NCBI RefSeq assembly: GCF_900106755.1 | Contig: NZ_FNNN01000014.1 | Coordinates: 92,562-156,561 of the forward strand | DNA length: 64,000 nucleotides | Origin: Bacteroides faecis MAJ27 | GTDB lineage: Bacteria; Bacteroidota; Bacteroidia; Bacteroidales; Bacteroidaceae | Direction of reading: 5' to 3' | Shown here: piece by piece, positions 45,649 through 55,666 of the stretch | Numbering within the stretch: the stretch's first letter is position 1 | Layout: every line of letters begins with the position of its first letter | Made by a program: the position numbers and the translations under genes | The notes under the pieces: generated by a model | Seen by the model: only the letters and a program-made list of their open reading frames with translations | Database searches by the model: none | Told to the model about the DNA's origin: nothing

Positions 45649-46815
45649 ATGGCTGAATCGAATTTTGTTGATTACGTAAAGATATACTGTCGCTCAGGTA
45701 AGGGCGGAAGAGGCTCTACGCACATGAGGCGCGAGAAATATTGTCCTAACGGAGGTCCCGATGGGGGCGATGGTGGAAGAGGAGGCCATATTATCTTGCG
45801 CGGTAACCGTAATTACTGGACATTGCTTCACCTCAAATATGACCGCCACGCGATGGCAGGACATGGCGAATCGGGAAGCAAGAACCGTAGTTTCGGAAAA
45901 GACGGCGCAGATAAAGTGATCGAAGTTCCCTGCGGTACGGTAGTATATAATGCCGAAACCGGAGAGTACCTTTGTGATGTGACGGATGACGGACAGGAAG
46001 TGATCTTGCTGAAAGGCGGTCGTGGTGGTCAGGGCAACAGTCATTTCAAGACAGCTACCCGTCAGGCTCCGCGTTTTGCGCAGCCGGGCGAGCCGATGCA
46101 GGAAATGACGGTGATCATGGAGCTGAAGCTGTTGGCAGATGTCGGTTTGGTAGGCTTCCCGAATGCAGGAAAGTCTACGTTGCTTTCTGCTATTTCAGCG
46201 GCAAAACCGAAGATTGCTGATTATCCGTTTACCACACTCGAACCGAATCTGGGAATTGTTTCCTATCGCGATGGAAAGTCATTCGTGATGGCGGACATAC
46301 CGGGAATCATCGAGGGAGCAAGTCAGGGAAAAGGATTGGGACTGCGCTTTTTGCGTCATATCGAGCGTAACTCATTATTATTGTTCATGGTTCCGGCGGA
46401 CAGCGACGATATCCGCAAGGAGTATGAAGTATTGCTGAATGAATTGCGTACCTTCAATCCCGAAATGTTGGACAAACAGCGCGTATTGGCTATCACAAAG
46501 AGCGATATGCTCGATCAGGAACTGATGGACGAGATTGAACCGACATTGCCCGAAGGCATTCCTCATATATTCATTTCTTCTGTTTCCGGTTTGGGAATCT
46601 CAGTGTTGAAAGACATTTTGTGGGAGGAACTGAATAAGGAAAGTAACAAGATAGAAGACATCGTTCACCGTCCGAAAGACGTGACCCGTCTGCAGCAGGA
46701 ACTCAAAGACATGGGTGAGGACGAAGACCTCGAATATGAATATGAAGAAGAGGCTGACGACGAAGACGATGATCTTGACTACGAATACGAAGAAGAGGAT
46801 TGGGAGGAAAAATGA
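45649..46815 (+). CDS. obgE: GTPase Obg/CgtA
   Basis: 388 residues. A ribosome-associated GTPase needed for 50S subunit assembly and stress control. The glycine-rich Obg fold covers about 1-158 ([18 protein letters not shown]). The G domain follows, with G1 [12 protein letters not shown]3 [17 protein letters not shown]4 TKSD and G5 ISSVSGLG. The C-terminal 40 residues are extremely acidic and Tyr-rich ([20 protein letters not shown]). Its stop overlaps the start of pgeF (ATGA). Confidence 0.97.
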   Translation: MAESNFVDYVKIYCRSGKGGRGSTHMRREKYCPNGGPDGGDGGRGGHIILRGNRNYWTLLHLKYDRHAMAGHGESGSKNRSFGKDGADKVIEVPCGTVVYNAETGEYLCDVTDDGQEVILLKGGRGGQGNSHFKTATRQAPRFAQPGEPMQEMTVIMELKLLADVGLVGFPNAGKSTLLSAISAAKPKIADYPFTTLEPNLGIVSYRDGKSFVMADIPGIIEGASQGKGLGLRFLRHIERNSLLLFMVPADSDDIRKEYEVLLNELRTFNPEMLDKQRVLAITKSDMLDQELMDEIEPTLPEGIPHIFISSVSGLGISVLKDILWEELNKESNKIEDIVHRPKDVTRLQQELKDMGEDEDLEYEYEEEADDEDDDLDYEYEEEDWEEK

Positions 46816-47624
46816 TTTCAATCACAAGAGATAAAAGAATGTTGGGGTATGAGTCGTTAAGCTCATACTCCAACATTTCTCATTTTGTAACTGCCCGGCA
46901 GGGAGGATGCAGTGAGGGAGCTTATGCGTCGTTCAACTGCACGCCTTACAGTGGTGATGAGGCGGAGAAAGTGCGACGGAATCAAAGTCTGCTGATGGAA
47001 GGTATGTCGCAAATGCCCAGAGAACTGGTTATTCCTTTGCAGACTCATGACACGAACTGCCTGCTGATTGGGGATGTTTATTTGTCTGCTTCGCCTCGGC
47101 AAAAACAGGATATGCTGTGTGGAGTAGATGCGCTAATTACCCGCGAGCCGGGATATTGTCTTTGCATATCGACGGCGGACTGCGTGCCTGTACTGGTATA
47201 TGACACGAAGCATTGCGCAGTGGCTGCCATCCATGCCGGATGGAGGGGGACGGTAGCGTATATTGTACGTGATACCTTGTTGCGGATGGAAAAAGAGTTT
47301 GGCACAAGTGGAGAAGATGTGGTTGCCTGTATCGGTCCGAGTATTTCATTGACTTCTTTTGAAGTGGGTGAAGAGGTGTACGAAGCATTTCAAAAGAATG
47401 GTTTTGACATGCCCCGTATTTCTATCAGGAAAGAGGAAACCGGAAAGCATCATATCGATTTATGGGAAGCGAACCGATTGCAACTGCTTGCTTTCGGAGT
47501 ACCTCCCGGACAGGTGGAACTTGCGCAGATATGTACGTATATTCATCACGACGATTTCTTCTCGGCAAGGCGTCTGGGCATTAAGTCCGGACGGATTCTG
47601 TCGGGGATCATGATTCATGAATAA
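46812..47624 (+). CDS. pgeF: Purine nucleoside phosphorylase / laccase-domain protein
   Basis: 270 residues from the ATG at 46812, which overlaps the obgE stop; an in-frame TTG at 46800 is less likely. Family marks are [55 protein letters not shown] and [17 protein letters not shown]. The His and two Cys residues of these motifs form the zinc site. YfiH/PgeF proteins act on adenosine and inosine and, in some bacteria, edit peptidoglycan precursors. Translation is coupled to obgE. Confidence 0.93.
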   Translation: MISITRDKRMLGYESLSSYSNISHFVTARQGGCSEGAYASFNCTPYSGDEAEKVRRNQSLLMEGMSQMPRELVIPLQTHDTNCLLIGDVYLSASPRQKQDMLCGVDALITREPGYCLCISTADCVPVLVYDTKHCAVAAIHAGWRGTVAYIVRDTLLRMEKEFGTSGEDVVACIGPSISLTSFEVGEEVYEAFQKNGFDMPRISIRKEETGKHHIDLWEANRLQLLAFGVPPGQVELAQICTYIHHDDFFSARRLGIKSGRILSGIMIHE

Positions 47625-47684
47625 TACTTTCCATATAAGTGGATATAAATTTGAATGTAGGTTGACATAAACTTGAATAAAAGA

Positions 47685-48350
47685 ATGTTTGAAATAAAAG
47701 TATCTCAGGAGCTAAAGAATGCCTGCCCTTTTTTTGCCGGGGCAGCCGTATATGCTGCAGTGAAAAATACCGCTTTCTGCGAGGGGCTTTGGAAAGAAAT
47801 AAATGCTTTCACAGAAGATTTGACTACCACTACTCAAATGGAAGACATCAAGCGGCAACCTGTGATTGCTGCTACCCGTGAGGCTTACAAGCGTTGTGGT
47901 AAAGATCCGGGGCGCTATCGTCCGTCGGCAGAAGCATTGCGCCGCCGTCTGATGCGTGGAATTCCTTTGTATCAGATCGATACCTTGGTAGACCTTATCA
48001 ATCTGGTTTCTCTTCGTACCGGACATTCTATTGGTGGTTTCGATGCGGACAAGATACAGGGTAACCGTCTTGAACTCGGTATCGGCAAAGCGGAAGAACC
48101 CTTTGAAGGTATCGGACGGGGGGTGCTGAACATAGAAGGACTGCCTGTGTACAGAGATTCTTTGGGAGGAATCGGAACGCCGACAAGTGATCATGAACGT
48201 ACAAAGATGGATATCGGGACCAGTCATATTCTTGCAATAGTCAACGGATATAACGGAAAAGAAGGACTTAAGGAAGCTGCTGAAATGATTCAATCCTTAT
48301 TGAAGGATTATGCTGGATCGGATGGCGGTGAACTTATCTATTTTGAATAA
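47685..48350 (+). CDS. B3/B4 tRNA-binding domain protein
   Basis: About 221 residues from the ATG at 47685; a TTG at 47673 also keeps the frame. It matches the B3/B4 domain that in phenylalanyl-tRNA synthetase beta chains hydrolyses mischarged Tyr-tRNA-Phe: REAYKRCGKDPGRYRPSAEALRRR, LYQIDTLVDLINLVSLRTGHSIGGFD, and RGVLNIEGLPVYRDSLGGIGTPTSD. Here the domain stands alone, so it may act as a free editing factor or on other aminoacyl substrates. It follows pgeF in the adk operon. Confidence 0.9.
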   Translation: MFEIKVSQELKNACPFFAGAAVYAAVKNTAFCEGLWKEINAFTEDLTTTTQMEDIKRQPVIAATREAYKRCGKDPGRYRPSAEALRRRLMRGIPLYQIDTLVDLINLVSLRTGHSIGGFDADKIQGNRLELGIGKAEEPFEGIGRGVLNIEGLPVYRDSLGGIGTPTSDHERTKMDIGTSHILAIVNGYNGKEGLKEAAEMIQSLLKDYAGSDGGELIYFE

Positions 48351-48365
48351 CAAGGGGAAAAATAC

Positions 48366-49004
48366 ATGAAAAACATACTGATATTATTGACAGTCTTAGC
48401 TTTGCCGGCTATGGCTCATGCGCAAAGTAAATCTTCCTTCTCTTCTATGGAGGTGAACCATGTACGGGTTGCTACTCCCGGACTGTTTGCGAAAAGCAAT
48501 CATATATATTTGCATTTGGATTCTTTGAAGGAACATGAGTATGCATTTCCGTTACCGGGAGCTAAAGTCATTTCGGCTTATGGATCTCGCGGAGGGCATT
48601 CGGGAGCAGATATAAAAACGTGTGCAAAAGATACCATTCGTGCTGCTTTTGATGGGGTGGTACGTATGTCCAAGCCATATTATGCTTACGGAAATCTGGT
48701 AGTAGTCCGTCACCCGAGCGGATTGGAAACGATTTATAGCCATAACTTCAAGAATCTGGTGCAGAGCGGAGATACAGTGAAAGCGGGGCAACCTGTCGGA
48801 CTGACCGGACGTACCGGTCGTGCGACTACGGAGCATGTGCATTTTGAAACCCGTATTAACGGTCAGCATTTCAATCCGAATCTTATTTTCAATCTGAAAG
48901 AAGGTATGTTGCGGAAAGAATGTATCAAATGTACGAAGAATGGAAATGGAATTGTAGTGAGGTCGCAGGCAACCGGTAATCGCATGGCTCAAAATAAAAA
49001 ATAA
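48366..49004 (+). CDS. Periplasmic M23 (LytM) peptidase
   Basis: 212 residues with a signal peptide (NILILLTVLALPAMAHAQ). The LytM zinc site is complete: GGHSGADIK (the HxxxD motif) and EHVHFET (the HxH motif). The core is YGSRGGHSGADIKT, VVVRHPSGLETIYSHN and TVKAGQPVGLTGRTGRAT. It would cut peptidoglycan cross-links or activate other amidases. The 50 C-terminal residues after the domain are basic (LRKECIKCTKNGNGIVVRS). Last gene before a convergent terminator. Confidence 0.93.
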   Translation: MKNILILLTVLALPAMAHAQSKSSFSSMEVNHVRVATPGLFAKSNHIYLHLDSLKEHEYAFPLPGAKVISAYGSRGGHSGADIKTCAKDTIRAAFDGVVRMSKPYYAYGNLVVVRHPSGLETIYSHNFKNLVQSGDTVKAGQPVGLTGRTGRATTEHVHFETRINGQHFNPNLIFNLKEGMLRKECIKCTKNGNGIVVRSQATGNRMAQNKK

Positions 49005-49034
49005 ATGGAACAGCCTTGTTAGCAAGGTTTATAG

Positions 49035-49080
49035 ACAAAGGCTTCATGGTCCGGTCGACGCATAAAGCCTTTGTTTCTTT
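49035..49080. terminator. Bidirectional terminator between the M23 and GH20 genes
   Basis: ACAAAGGCTT (49035-49044) pairs with AAGCCTTTGT (49065-49074), followed by TTCTTTTA on the plus strand. It serves two convergent genes. Confidence 0.75.
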
Positions 49081-49098
49081 TATTCAAAGCCTTTTGGC

Positions 49099-50739
49099 TT
49101 ATTTCATAATATGTTTGCCATAATCCCATCCTTTGAGATCGTACAACTCTGCATCCTTGCGAATCCGTTCTTTAAAATCTTCGTAATTTCTTTTTTCCTG
49201 TGGGGTCCATCCAGCTTCGGCAACGGCAGCGAGACGTGGTAACATCAGGTATTCGAGCACTGAGGGCTCAGTGACCCATTCGGTCCAGAAGTTAGCTTGT
49301 ACACCTTTATAATAAGGTTGCAAGTCGGCATCCACATCTTTAAGCGGCTGATAGTTGTATACGGCCTCCACTGTTTCAGTTCCATGTCCCTGTGACATCG
49401 GTTCTGTGGAAAGCTTCGACTGTTTTCTATTGATATAGTAAGGAATTTGTGGACTTAAAATAGCGTTCATACCTTGTTTGGCTGCTTGTTTAGCGGCAGC
49501 ATTCGCTCCGATCCATGCCATGACGGTGATGTCATTGCCTAAAATGCGGGTATTTCCGTGAAGCACTTCATTCCAGAATATCAGTTGGCGTTGCTGGCTG
49601 GCAGGTTTCGTGGCAATGTAATCTTTCAGTTGTTTATAGAAATAAATCTGCAAGTCCCTGAAATTGGTAGAACCTATTTCGCTTAGCAAGTTCTTGCATT
49701 CTTCATTCTTTTGCCATTTGTTGATGGGACATTCATCGCCTCCCAGATGAATATAGTTGAATGGAAACAATTCGGTGAGTTCATCTATCACGTCTTTGGC
49801 GAATTGCATAGCCTGAGGATTGGCCACATTGATTACATCCGTAGAGATTCCCTGTTGCAACCATACTTCATGTTTATTTTCCGGGTCGCATGCCAGAAAT
49901 TCCGGATAAGTAGCGACAGCAGCCTGTGAATGTCCGGGGATATCGATCTCGGGAACGATTTCTATAAATTTCTTTTTCGCATAAGCTACAATCTCTTTGA
50001 TGTCTTTCTGAGTATAAAAGCCGCCGTAACGTTCGCCGTCAGGTTTTACGTCACCATACGCCAGCACTTTGCTATTCCTCCATGCACCGGTTTCCGTCAG
50101 TTTGGGGTACTTCTTTATTTCGATTCTCCAGCCTTGGTCTTCTGTCAGATGCCAATGGAATCGATTCATTTTGTAAGTAGCCATCATGTCGATCACTCGT
50201 TTTATTTCATCTTTACCGAAGAAATGTCTGCCTTCGTCCAGCATAAAACCTCTCCATTCAAAACGGGGAGCGTCTTCAATCTCAACAGATGGGATGCTCC
50301 ATTCTTGATGGCCGGACGGTGCTACGCCTGCCATTACGTTGCGAGGCATCAGCTGCTTTAGTGTTTGCAGCGCATAATAGAAACCTGCAGGGCGGGCGGC
50401 TTCAATCCGGATTTGTTCTTTTGAAACGTTCAGTTTATAAGCTTCGGGCGGAAGTTGCTGATTCAAATTCAGAATAATGGCGGCTTTGGCTTCTTTTTGA
50501 GTAGAAGAGACTTTGATGCCGGTTACTTTCTGAAACTCCTTTTTGAATGATTCGAAGACCATGTGGACACTGTCTCCCTGATAGGGAGTGACTTTGGCTT
50601 TCAGTTGGTTGCCAAATTCGAAACGTCCGTCTTTTACCGTAAGGTGAGCCGGTTGTGGGATGATGGCAATTTCTTGCGCTGTTGACATTTGCTTGCTAAG
50701 AACTAGCAATAGCAGGGGTAAAAAGTGTTTAATTTTCAT
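49099..50739 (-). CDS. Beta-N-acetylhexosaminidase, GH20
   Basis: 546 residues with a signal peptide (PLLLLVLSKQMSTAQ). The small N-terminal domain (about 22-150) precedes the catalytic barrel. Substrate-assisted catalysis relies on the Asp335-Glu336 pair in IHLGGDECPINKW; Glu is the acid/base. Other family marks are RGFMLDEGRHFF, HWHLTEDQGWRIEI and VPEIDIPGHSQAAV. It removes terminal beta-GlcNAc or beta-GalNAc in the periplasm. It is divergent from the GH84 gene, which acts on similar linkages. In VPI-5482 numbering this would be BT_4394, if my recollection is right. Confidence 0.95.
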   Translation of the reverse strand: MKIKHFLPLLLLVLSKQMSTAQEIAIIPQPAHLTVKDGRFEFGNQLKAKVTPYQGDSVHMVFESFKKEFQKVTGIKVSSTQKEAKAAIILNLNQQLPPEAYKLNVSKEQIRIEAARPAGFYYALQTLKQLMPRNVMAGVAPSGHQEWSIPSVEIEDAPRFEWRGFMLDEGRHFFGKDEIKRVIDMMATYKMNRFHWHLTEDQGWRIEIKKYPKLTETGAWRNSKVLAYGDVKPDGERYGGFYTQKDIKEIVAYAKKKFIEIVPEIDIPGHSQAAVATYPEFLACDPENKHEVWLQQGISTDVINVANPQAMQFAKDVIDELTELFPFNYIHLGGDECPINKWQKNEECKNLLSEIGSTNFRDLQIYFYKQLKDYIATKPASQQRQLIFWNEVLHGNTRILGNDITVMAWIGANAAAKQAAKQGMNAILSPQIPYYINRKQSKLSTEPMSQGHGTETVEAVYNYQPLKDVDADLQPYYKGVQANFWTEWVTEPSVLEYLMLPRLAAVAEAGWTPQEKRNYEDFKERIRKDAELYDLKGWDYGKHIMK

Positions 50740-50944
50740 GGTAATTGGGGGTATTTGAATAAAAAGTATAACAGCGGACGAAGATAGAAATAATAAATTA
50801 GAAAAGTGTGTCTTTCTGATTGTTTTGTTTGCTCTTTTTGATTTGTTTGATCAACGTTCCCTATAAATTTGCGTAATTTGATAATTTAGTGTTTCTTTGT
50901 ACGATAATATAAGTCATGATAACTAACCCCCATTATTACAACTT
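50740..50944. promoter_or_regulatory. Divergent region between GH20 and GH84 genes
   Basis: 205 bases, AT-rich. On the minus strand CGAAGATA (50779-50786) reads TATCTTCG, a one-off match to the -7 element for GH20. For GH84 I see several TTTG boxes near 50876-50895 but no exact TAnnTTTG. No repeats found. Confidence 0.35.
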
Positions 50945-53158
50945 ATGAAAAACAACAAGATCTGTCTATTGGGAGCTTGCCTCCTGTGTGCTGTAACTGT
51001 CTTTGCGCAGAATGTAAGTCTGCAACCCCCTCCTCAACAACTTATTGTTCAAAACAAGACCATTGATCTGCCTGCTGTCTATCAGCTAAATGGTGAGAAA
51101 GAAGCGAATCCGCATGCCGTAAAGGTACTGAAAGAATTGCTTTCCGGTAAGCAAAGCAGTAAGCAGGGAATACTTATTTCCATTGGTGAGAAAGGCGACA
51201 AGAGCGTACGCAAATATAGCCGCCGGATTCCTAACCGTGAGGAAGGCTATTATCTCTCTGTGAATGAAAAAGAAATCGTACTGGCCGGAAATGACGAACG
51301 AGGTACCTATTATGCCTTGCAAACTTTCGCGCAGTTACTGAAAGACGGGAAACTGCCCGAAGTAGAAATCAAAGATTATCCTTCCGTACGATATCGGGGG
51401 GTAGTAGAAGGTTTCTACGGAACTCCGTGGAGCCATCAGGCACGCCTCAGTCAGCTGAAGTTTTATGGTAAAAACAAGATGAACACTTATATATACGGTC
51501 CGAAAGACGATCCGTATCATAGTGCACCCAACTGGCGCCTGCCATATCCCGACAAAGAAGCTGCCCAACTGCAAGAATTGGTGGCAGTAGCCAATGAGAA
51601 CGAAGTTGACTTTGTATGGGCAATCCATCCGGGACAGGATATCAAATGGAATCAGGAAGACCGCGACCTTCTGCTTTCCAAATTTGAGAAGATGTACCAG
51701 CTCGGCGTTCGTTCGTTTGCCGTATTCTTCGATGATATTTCCGGTGAAGGTACCAATCCTCAGAAGCAGGCGGAGCTGCTGAACTATATTGATGAGAATT
51801 TTGCGCAGACGAAGCCTGATGTCAATCAACTTGTCATGTGTCCTACGGAATATAATAAAAGCTGGTCGAATCCTAACGGCAATTATCTGACTACGCTGGG
51901 TGAAAAGCTCAACCCTTCCGTTCAGATTATGTGGACGGGAGACCGTGTCATTTCTGACATTACCCGTGATGGCATGGCGTGGATTAATGAACGGATCAAA
52001 CGTCCGGCTTACATCTGGTGGAATTTTCCGGTGTCCGATTATGTGCGCGACCATTTGCTCCTCGGTCCTGTGTATGGTAACGATACGACGATTGCCAAAG
52101 AAATGTCAGGTTTCGTAACGAACCCGATGGAACATGCCGAGTCATCTAAAATTGCTATCTATAGTGTGGCAAGCTATGCCTGGAATCCTGCCAAGTATGA
52201 TACTTGGCAAACGTGGAAGGATGCGATTCGTACCATTCTGCCAAGTGCGTCGGGTGAACTCGAATGCTTTGCTATCCATAATTCCGACTTAGGACCTAAC
52301 GGACATGGCTACCGTCGTGAAGAATCTCAGGACATTCAGCCTGCCGCCGATCGTTTCCTTAAAAGTTTTAAAGAAGACGGCAGCTATGATAAGGCGGATT
52401 TCGAAGCCCTCCGGAATACTTTCGAGCGTATGAAAGAGTCCGCTGATATACTGCTGACCAATACGGAAAACAAACCGTTGATTGCCGAAATTACTCCTTG
52501 GTTGCGTCAGTTTAAACTGATGGCTGAAACAGGAGAAGAAGTGCTGCAAATGGTAGAAGGTCGGAATGAATCTTATTTTCTGCGGAAATACAATCATGTG
52601 AAAGCTTTGCAGCAACAGATGTTTTATATTGACCAGACATCTAATCAGAACCCTTATCAGCCGGGAGTAAAGACGGCCACACGAGTGATAAAACCATTGA
52701 TTGACCAGACTTTCGCTGCTGCTGTGAGTTACTACAATAAAAAGTATAATGCCCGTCTGGATGCTGTTACCGACTATATGCCACATAAGATAATCAGTAG
52801 TGTGGAGCAAATAAAGAACTTGCCTTTGCAGGTGAAAGCCAATCGTATACTTATCTCTCCTGCTAATGAGGTCGTGAAATGGGCACCCGGAAACAGTGTT
52901 GAAATAGAACTGGATGCGATCTGTCCGGGAGAGAATATTCAGATAAACTTTGGTAAGGATGCTCCTTGTACATGGGGACGTCTTGAAATCTCTGCGGATG
53001 GCAAAGAATGGAAAACGATCGATATGAAGCAGAAAGAAAGCAGGTTGTCGGCTGATTTGCAGAAAACTCCGTTGAAGTTTGTCCGGTTCACCAATGTGAG
53101 CAATGAAGAACAGCAAGTATATCTGCGTCAGTTTGTTCTGACTATAGAGAAAAAGTAA
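50945..53158 (+). CDS. Beta-N-acetylglucosaminidase / O-GlcNAcase, GH84
   Basis: 737 residues with a 21-residue signal peptide ([12 protein letters not shown]). The catalytic pair is Asp263-Asp264 of the precursor ([11 protein letters not shown]), which becomes D242/D243 in the mature protein, the numbering I remember for B. thetaiotaomicron BtGH84. The N-terminal domain, the TIM barrel ([18 protein letters not shown] opens it) and a helical plus beta-sandwich C-terminus are all present. It hydrolyses terminal beta-GlcNAc by substrate-assisted catalysis and is widely used as a structural model of human O-GlcNAcase. Exported; the natural substrate is probably host mucin or glycan GlcNAc. Confidence 0.97.
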   Translation: MKNNKICLLGACLLCAVTVFAQNVSLQPPPQQLIVQNKTIDLPAVYQLNGEKEANPHAVKVLKELLSGKQSSKQGILISIGEKGDKSVRKYSRRIPNREEGYYLSVNEKEIVLAGNDERGTYYALQTFAQLLKDGKLPEVEIKDYPSVRYRGVVEGFYGTPWSHQARLSQLKFYGKNKMNTYIYGPKDDPYHSAPNWRLPYPDKEAAQLQELVAVANENEVDFVWAIHPGQDIKWNQEDRDLLLSKFEKMYQLGVRSFAVFFDDISGEGTNPQKQAELLNYIDENFAQTKPDVNQLVMCPTEYNKSWSNPNGNYLTTLGEKLNPSVQIMWTGDRVISDITRDGMAWINERIKRPAYIWWNFPVSDYVRDHLLLGPVYGNDTTIAKEMSGFVTNPMEHAESSKIAIYSVASYAWNPAKYDTWQTWKDAIRTILPSASGELECFAIHNSDLGPNGHGYRREESQDIQPAADRFLKSFKEDGSYDKADFEALRNTFERMKESADILLTNTENKPLIAEITPWLRQFKLMAETGEEVLQMVEGRNESYFLRKYNHVKALQQQMFYIDQTSNQNPYQPGVKTATRVIKPLIDQTFAAAVSYYNKKYNARLDAVTDYMPHKIISSVEQIKNLPLQVKANRILISPANEVVKWAPGNSVEIELDAICPGENIQINFGKDAPCTWGRLEISADGKEWKTIDMKQKESRLSADLQKTPLKFVRFTNVSNEEQQVYLRQFVLTIEKK

Positions 53159-53202
53159 ACCGTTTTACGCGGTTCAGCCTTGATGACTTATAAGAAGACA
53201 AG

Positions 53203-53233
53203 AAAGGGTAGGAGAAGTTCCTACCCTTTTTTT
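53203..53233. terminator. Bidirectional terminator between GH84 and the AraC gene
   Basis: AAAGGGTAGGA (53203-53213) pairs with TCCTACCCTTT (53219-53229), with a 5-base loop and T-runs on both sides. The AraC stop codon lies inside the right arm. Confidence 0.88.
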
Positions 53234-54108
53234 GATTTGCGATACTCCCTTGGTGACATTCCCATGATTTTGCTGAACAGGCGGGAAAAATAATAAGTAT
53301 CTTCAATACCGATTTTATAGCATATCTGGTTGATTTTCATATCAGTGGTATCTAGCAGCAGGCAAGCTTGTTGTATTTTCAGCAGATTGAAGTACGTGAG
53401 CGGGCTATGTCCCGTCTGCTTTTTAAACAGCATTGAGAAGTGCGACGGAGAATATCCGATTTGCGTCGAGATTTCTTCAAGACTCAGATGTTTCTCCATA
53501 TTTTCTTTCATATAGTGGATAGCAACGTCCACTATCCCTTCATCCTCCACCTGGTTGGTGCCTGCATTGCGATATTGCTGGATATAGCGTAATGTTCCCA
53601 GATAAAAGTGGAACATCGAAAACGCGTAACGCAGATTCTCATTGCTGTAGCCGTTCTTCAGTGTGTTGAATATCTCTTCAAACAGATTGATCCGTGTACT
53701 GATGCGCGAATGTCGTTCGGGTTTGATGTCCATCGGACGGCCGGCATCCTTGGCATAGAATGGAGCTGCTGTTCCTTTGAAGTGAATCCAGTAAATAGTC
53801 CATGGAGTGGAAGGGTTGGAGGCGTATGAATGCGGGACACCTGCCGGAAGGATGAAATACTGGTTGGCAGAGACGTTATATTCCTGATCTTCGATCCGGT
53901 AAGAACCGGCCCCGTCTATACAATAGATAAAGACGAACTGATTGATGGGTTCTTTTCGTTCCCGAAAATGATACTTGGCTTTCGGATAATATCCGATGTC
54001 GGTGATATGCAGCATGGAGGTCAGCGGGTCTTCTTCCATCTTGTCAACGATCATACGGGGCAGGACTAGGGCTCTTTCCCCGGTAAATCCATCTTTTAGT
54101 TTTACCAT
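53221..54108 (-). CDS. AraC-family transcriptional regulator
   Basis: About 295 residues from the ATG at 54108. A longer frame to 54171 exists, but the best promoter (54132-54163) lies inside it, so 54108 is the better start. An N-terminal cupin-like sensor (about 60-115, YCIDGAGSYRIEDQEYNVSANQYFILPAG) precedes two helix-turn-helix motifs (LSLEEISTQIGYSPSHFSMLFKK and INQICYKIGIEDTYYFSRLFSK). Such proteins sense sugars. It is divergent from the sugar MFS gene and the DUF5107 gene, which it probably controls. Confidence 0.93.
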   Translation of the reverse strand: MVKLKDGFTGERALVLPRMIVDKMEEDPLTSMLHITDIGYYPKAKYHFRERKEPINQFVFIYCIDGAGSYRIEDQEYNVSANQYFILPAGVPHSYASNPSTPWTIYWIHFKGTAAPFYAKDAGRPMDIKPERHSRISTRINLFEEIFNTLKNGYSNENLRYAFSMFHFYLGTLRYIQQYRNAGTNQVEDEGIVDVAIHYMKENMEKHLSLEEISTQIGYSPSHFSMLFKKQTGHSPLTYFNLLKIQQACLLLDTTDMKINQICYKIGIEDTYYFSRLFSKIMGMSPREYRKSKKG

Positions 54109-54131
54109 AGCATATAATTGGTTATTCTGCA

Positions 54132-54163
54132 CAAATATATAATAATGTATGGTATCTGTCAAA
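54132..54163 (-). promoter_or_regulatory. Bacteroides-type promoter of the AraC gene
   Basis: On the minus strand TTTG (CAAA at 54160-54163) and TATATTTG (CAAATATA at 54132-54139) are separated by 20 bases, a full consensus pair. It fixes the AraC start at 54108. Confidence 0.75.
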
Positions 54164-54213
54164 TAATACATTAAAAATAAGATTGTCCATCTTTATAAAA
54201 TGAAATTCTATTT

Positions 54214-54241
54214 TTTGTACCTGGGATGTCCCCTATCTTTG
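54214..54241 (+). promoter_or_regulatory. Probable promoter of the sugar MFS / DUF5107 operon
   Basis: TATCTTTG at 54234-54241 is a full -7 match, 29 bases before the ATG at 54271. TTTG at 54214-54217 is 16 bases upstream, shorter than the usual 19-21. Its position rules out the longer start at 54226. Confidence 0.5.
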
Positions 54242-54270
54242 CAACACCAATTAATCAATCTTCTAGTGGT

Positions 54271-55653
54271 ATGAAAAGTTATAATAAAAAGTTTGTCTAT
54301 TCTATTTGTCTGGTTTCCGCGATGGGCGGTCTTCTGTTCGGATATGACTGGGTGGTCATCGGTGGAGCGAAACCTTTCTATGAACTCTATTTCGATATTG
54401 CCGATTCACCGACGATGCAGGGATTGGCGATGAGTGTAGCCTTGCTTGGCTGTCTGATCGGTGCGATGGTAGCCGGTATGATGGCAGACCGTTACGGGCG
54501 AAAGCCTCTTTTACTGATTTCCGCATTTATCTTTTTATCTTCTGCATACGCTACCGGAGCTTTTTCCGTATTTAGCTGGTTTCTGGTGGCCCGTTTTCTG
54601 GGAGGTATCGGTATCGGCATCGCTTCGGGATTGTCTCCGATGTATATTGCCGAGGTAGCACCGACTTCTATCAGAGGAAAACTCGTTTCACTCAATCAGC
54701 TGACTATTGTACTGGGTATTCTCGGTGCGCAGATAGCCAACTGGCTGATAGCCGAGCCTATTCCTGCCGACTTTACTCCTGCCGATATCTGTGCTTCATG
54801 GAATGGACAGATGGGATGGCGCTGGATGTTTTGGGGAGCAGCGTTTCCGGCGGCAGTATTCTTGTTGCTTGCTTGTTTTATTCCTGAGAGTCCCCGTTGG
54901 CTGGCTATGAAAGGAAAGAGGGAGAGGGCATGGAATGTGCTCAGCAAGATAGGCGGAAACCATTATGCGGAACAGGAACTTCAGATGGTGGAGCAAACCG
55001 GTTCTTCCAAATCAGAAGGCGGATTGAAATTGCTTTTCAGTCGTCCGTTCCGAAAAGTGCTGGTACTCGGTATCATAGTGGCTGTGTTTCAGCAGTGGTG
55101 CGGCACGAATGTGATCTTTAATTATGCACAGGAAATATTCCAGTCGGCAGGTTATTCGCTGGGAGATGTGCTCTTTAATATTGTGGTGACCGGTGTGGCA
55201 AATGTGATCTTCACGTTTGTGGCTATCTACACAGTCGAACGTCTGGGACGCCGTGTACTGATGCTTTTGGGAGCAGGCGGATTGGCCGGCATTTATCTGG
55301 TTCTCGGCACTTGTTATTTTTTCCAGGTGAGCGGATTCTTTATGGTCGTACTGGTGGTGTTGGCAATAGCCTGTTATGCCATGTCACTGGGACCTATCAC
55401 ATGGGTATTGCTGGCTGAGATATTCCCTAACCGTGTGCGTGGTGTCGCTATGGCAACCTGTACTTTCGCTTTGTGGGTAGGTAGTTTCACGCTGACATAC
55501 ACGTTCCCTTTGCTGAACAGCGCACTGGGTAGTTACGGTACATTCTGGATTTATTCAGCTATTTGTCTCGTAGGCTTTGTCTTCTTCCGTCGGGCATTAC
55601 CCGAAACCAAAGGAAAGTCACTGGAGACGTTGGAGAAAGATTTAATAAAATAA
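54271..55653 (+). CDS. Sugar:H+ symporter of the MFS sugar porter family
   Basis: About 460 residues from the ATG at 54271. Twelve hydrophobic segments and the sugar-porter signatures are visible: GGLLFGYDWVVIGGAKPFY in helix 1, ADRYGRKPLLLISA in loop 2-3, RFLGGIGIGIASGLSPMYIAEVAP in helix 4, PESPRWLAMKGK after helix 6, and VERLGRRVLMLLGAGG in loop 8-9. It resembles XylE/GLUT-type transporters. The sugar cannot be told from sequence; xylose, glucose, galactose or arabinose are all possible. It is followed 13 bp later by the DUF5107 gene. Confidence 0.92.
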   Translation: MKSYNKKFVYSICLVSAMGGLLFGYDWVVIGGAKPFYELYFDIADSPTMQGLAMSVALLGCLIGAMVAGMMADRYGRKPLLLISAFIFLSSAYATGAFSVFSWFLVARFLGGIGIGIASGLSPMYIAEVAPTSIRGKLVSLNQLTIVLGILGAQIANWLIAEPIPADFTPADICASWNGQMGWRWMFWGAAFPAAVFLLLACFIPESPRWLAMKGKRERAWNVLSKIGGNHYAEQELQMVEQTGSSKSEGGLKLLFSRPFRKVLVLGIIVAVFQQWCGTNVIFNYAQEIFQSAGYSLGDVLFNIVVTGVANVIFTFVAIYTVERLGRRVLMLLGAGGLAGIYLVLGTCYFFQVSGFFMVVLVVLAIACYAMSLGPITWVLLAEIFPNRVRGVAMATCTFALWVGSFTLTYTFPLLNSALGSYGTFWIYSAICLVGFVFFRRALPETKGKSLETLEKDLIK

Positions 55654-55666
55654 AACTAATTATATC

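Noticed and set aside
54109..54171. Longer start for the AraC gene at 54171
   Set aside because: The best promoter for the gene lies at 54132-54163, inside the extension, and the extra residues match no family part.
54226..54270. Longer start for the sugar porter at 54226
   Set aside because: The -7 element at 54234-54241 lies inside it, so the transcript would begin after the proposed start.
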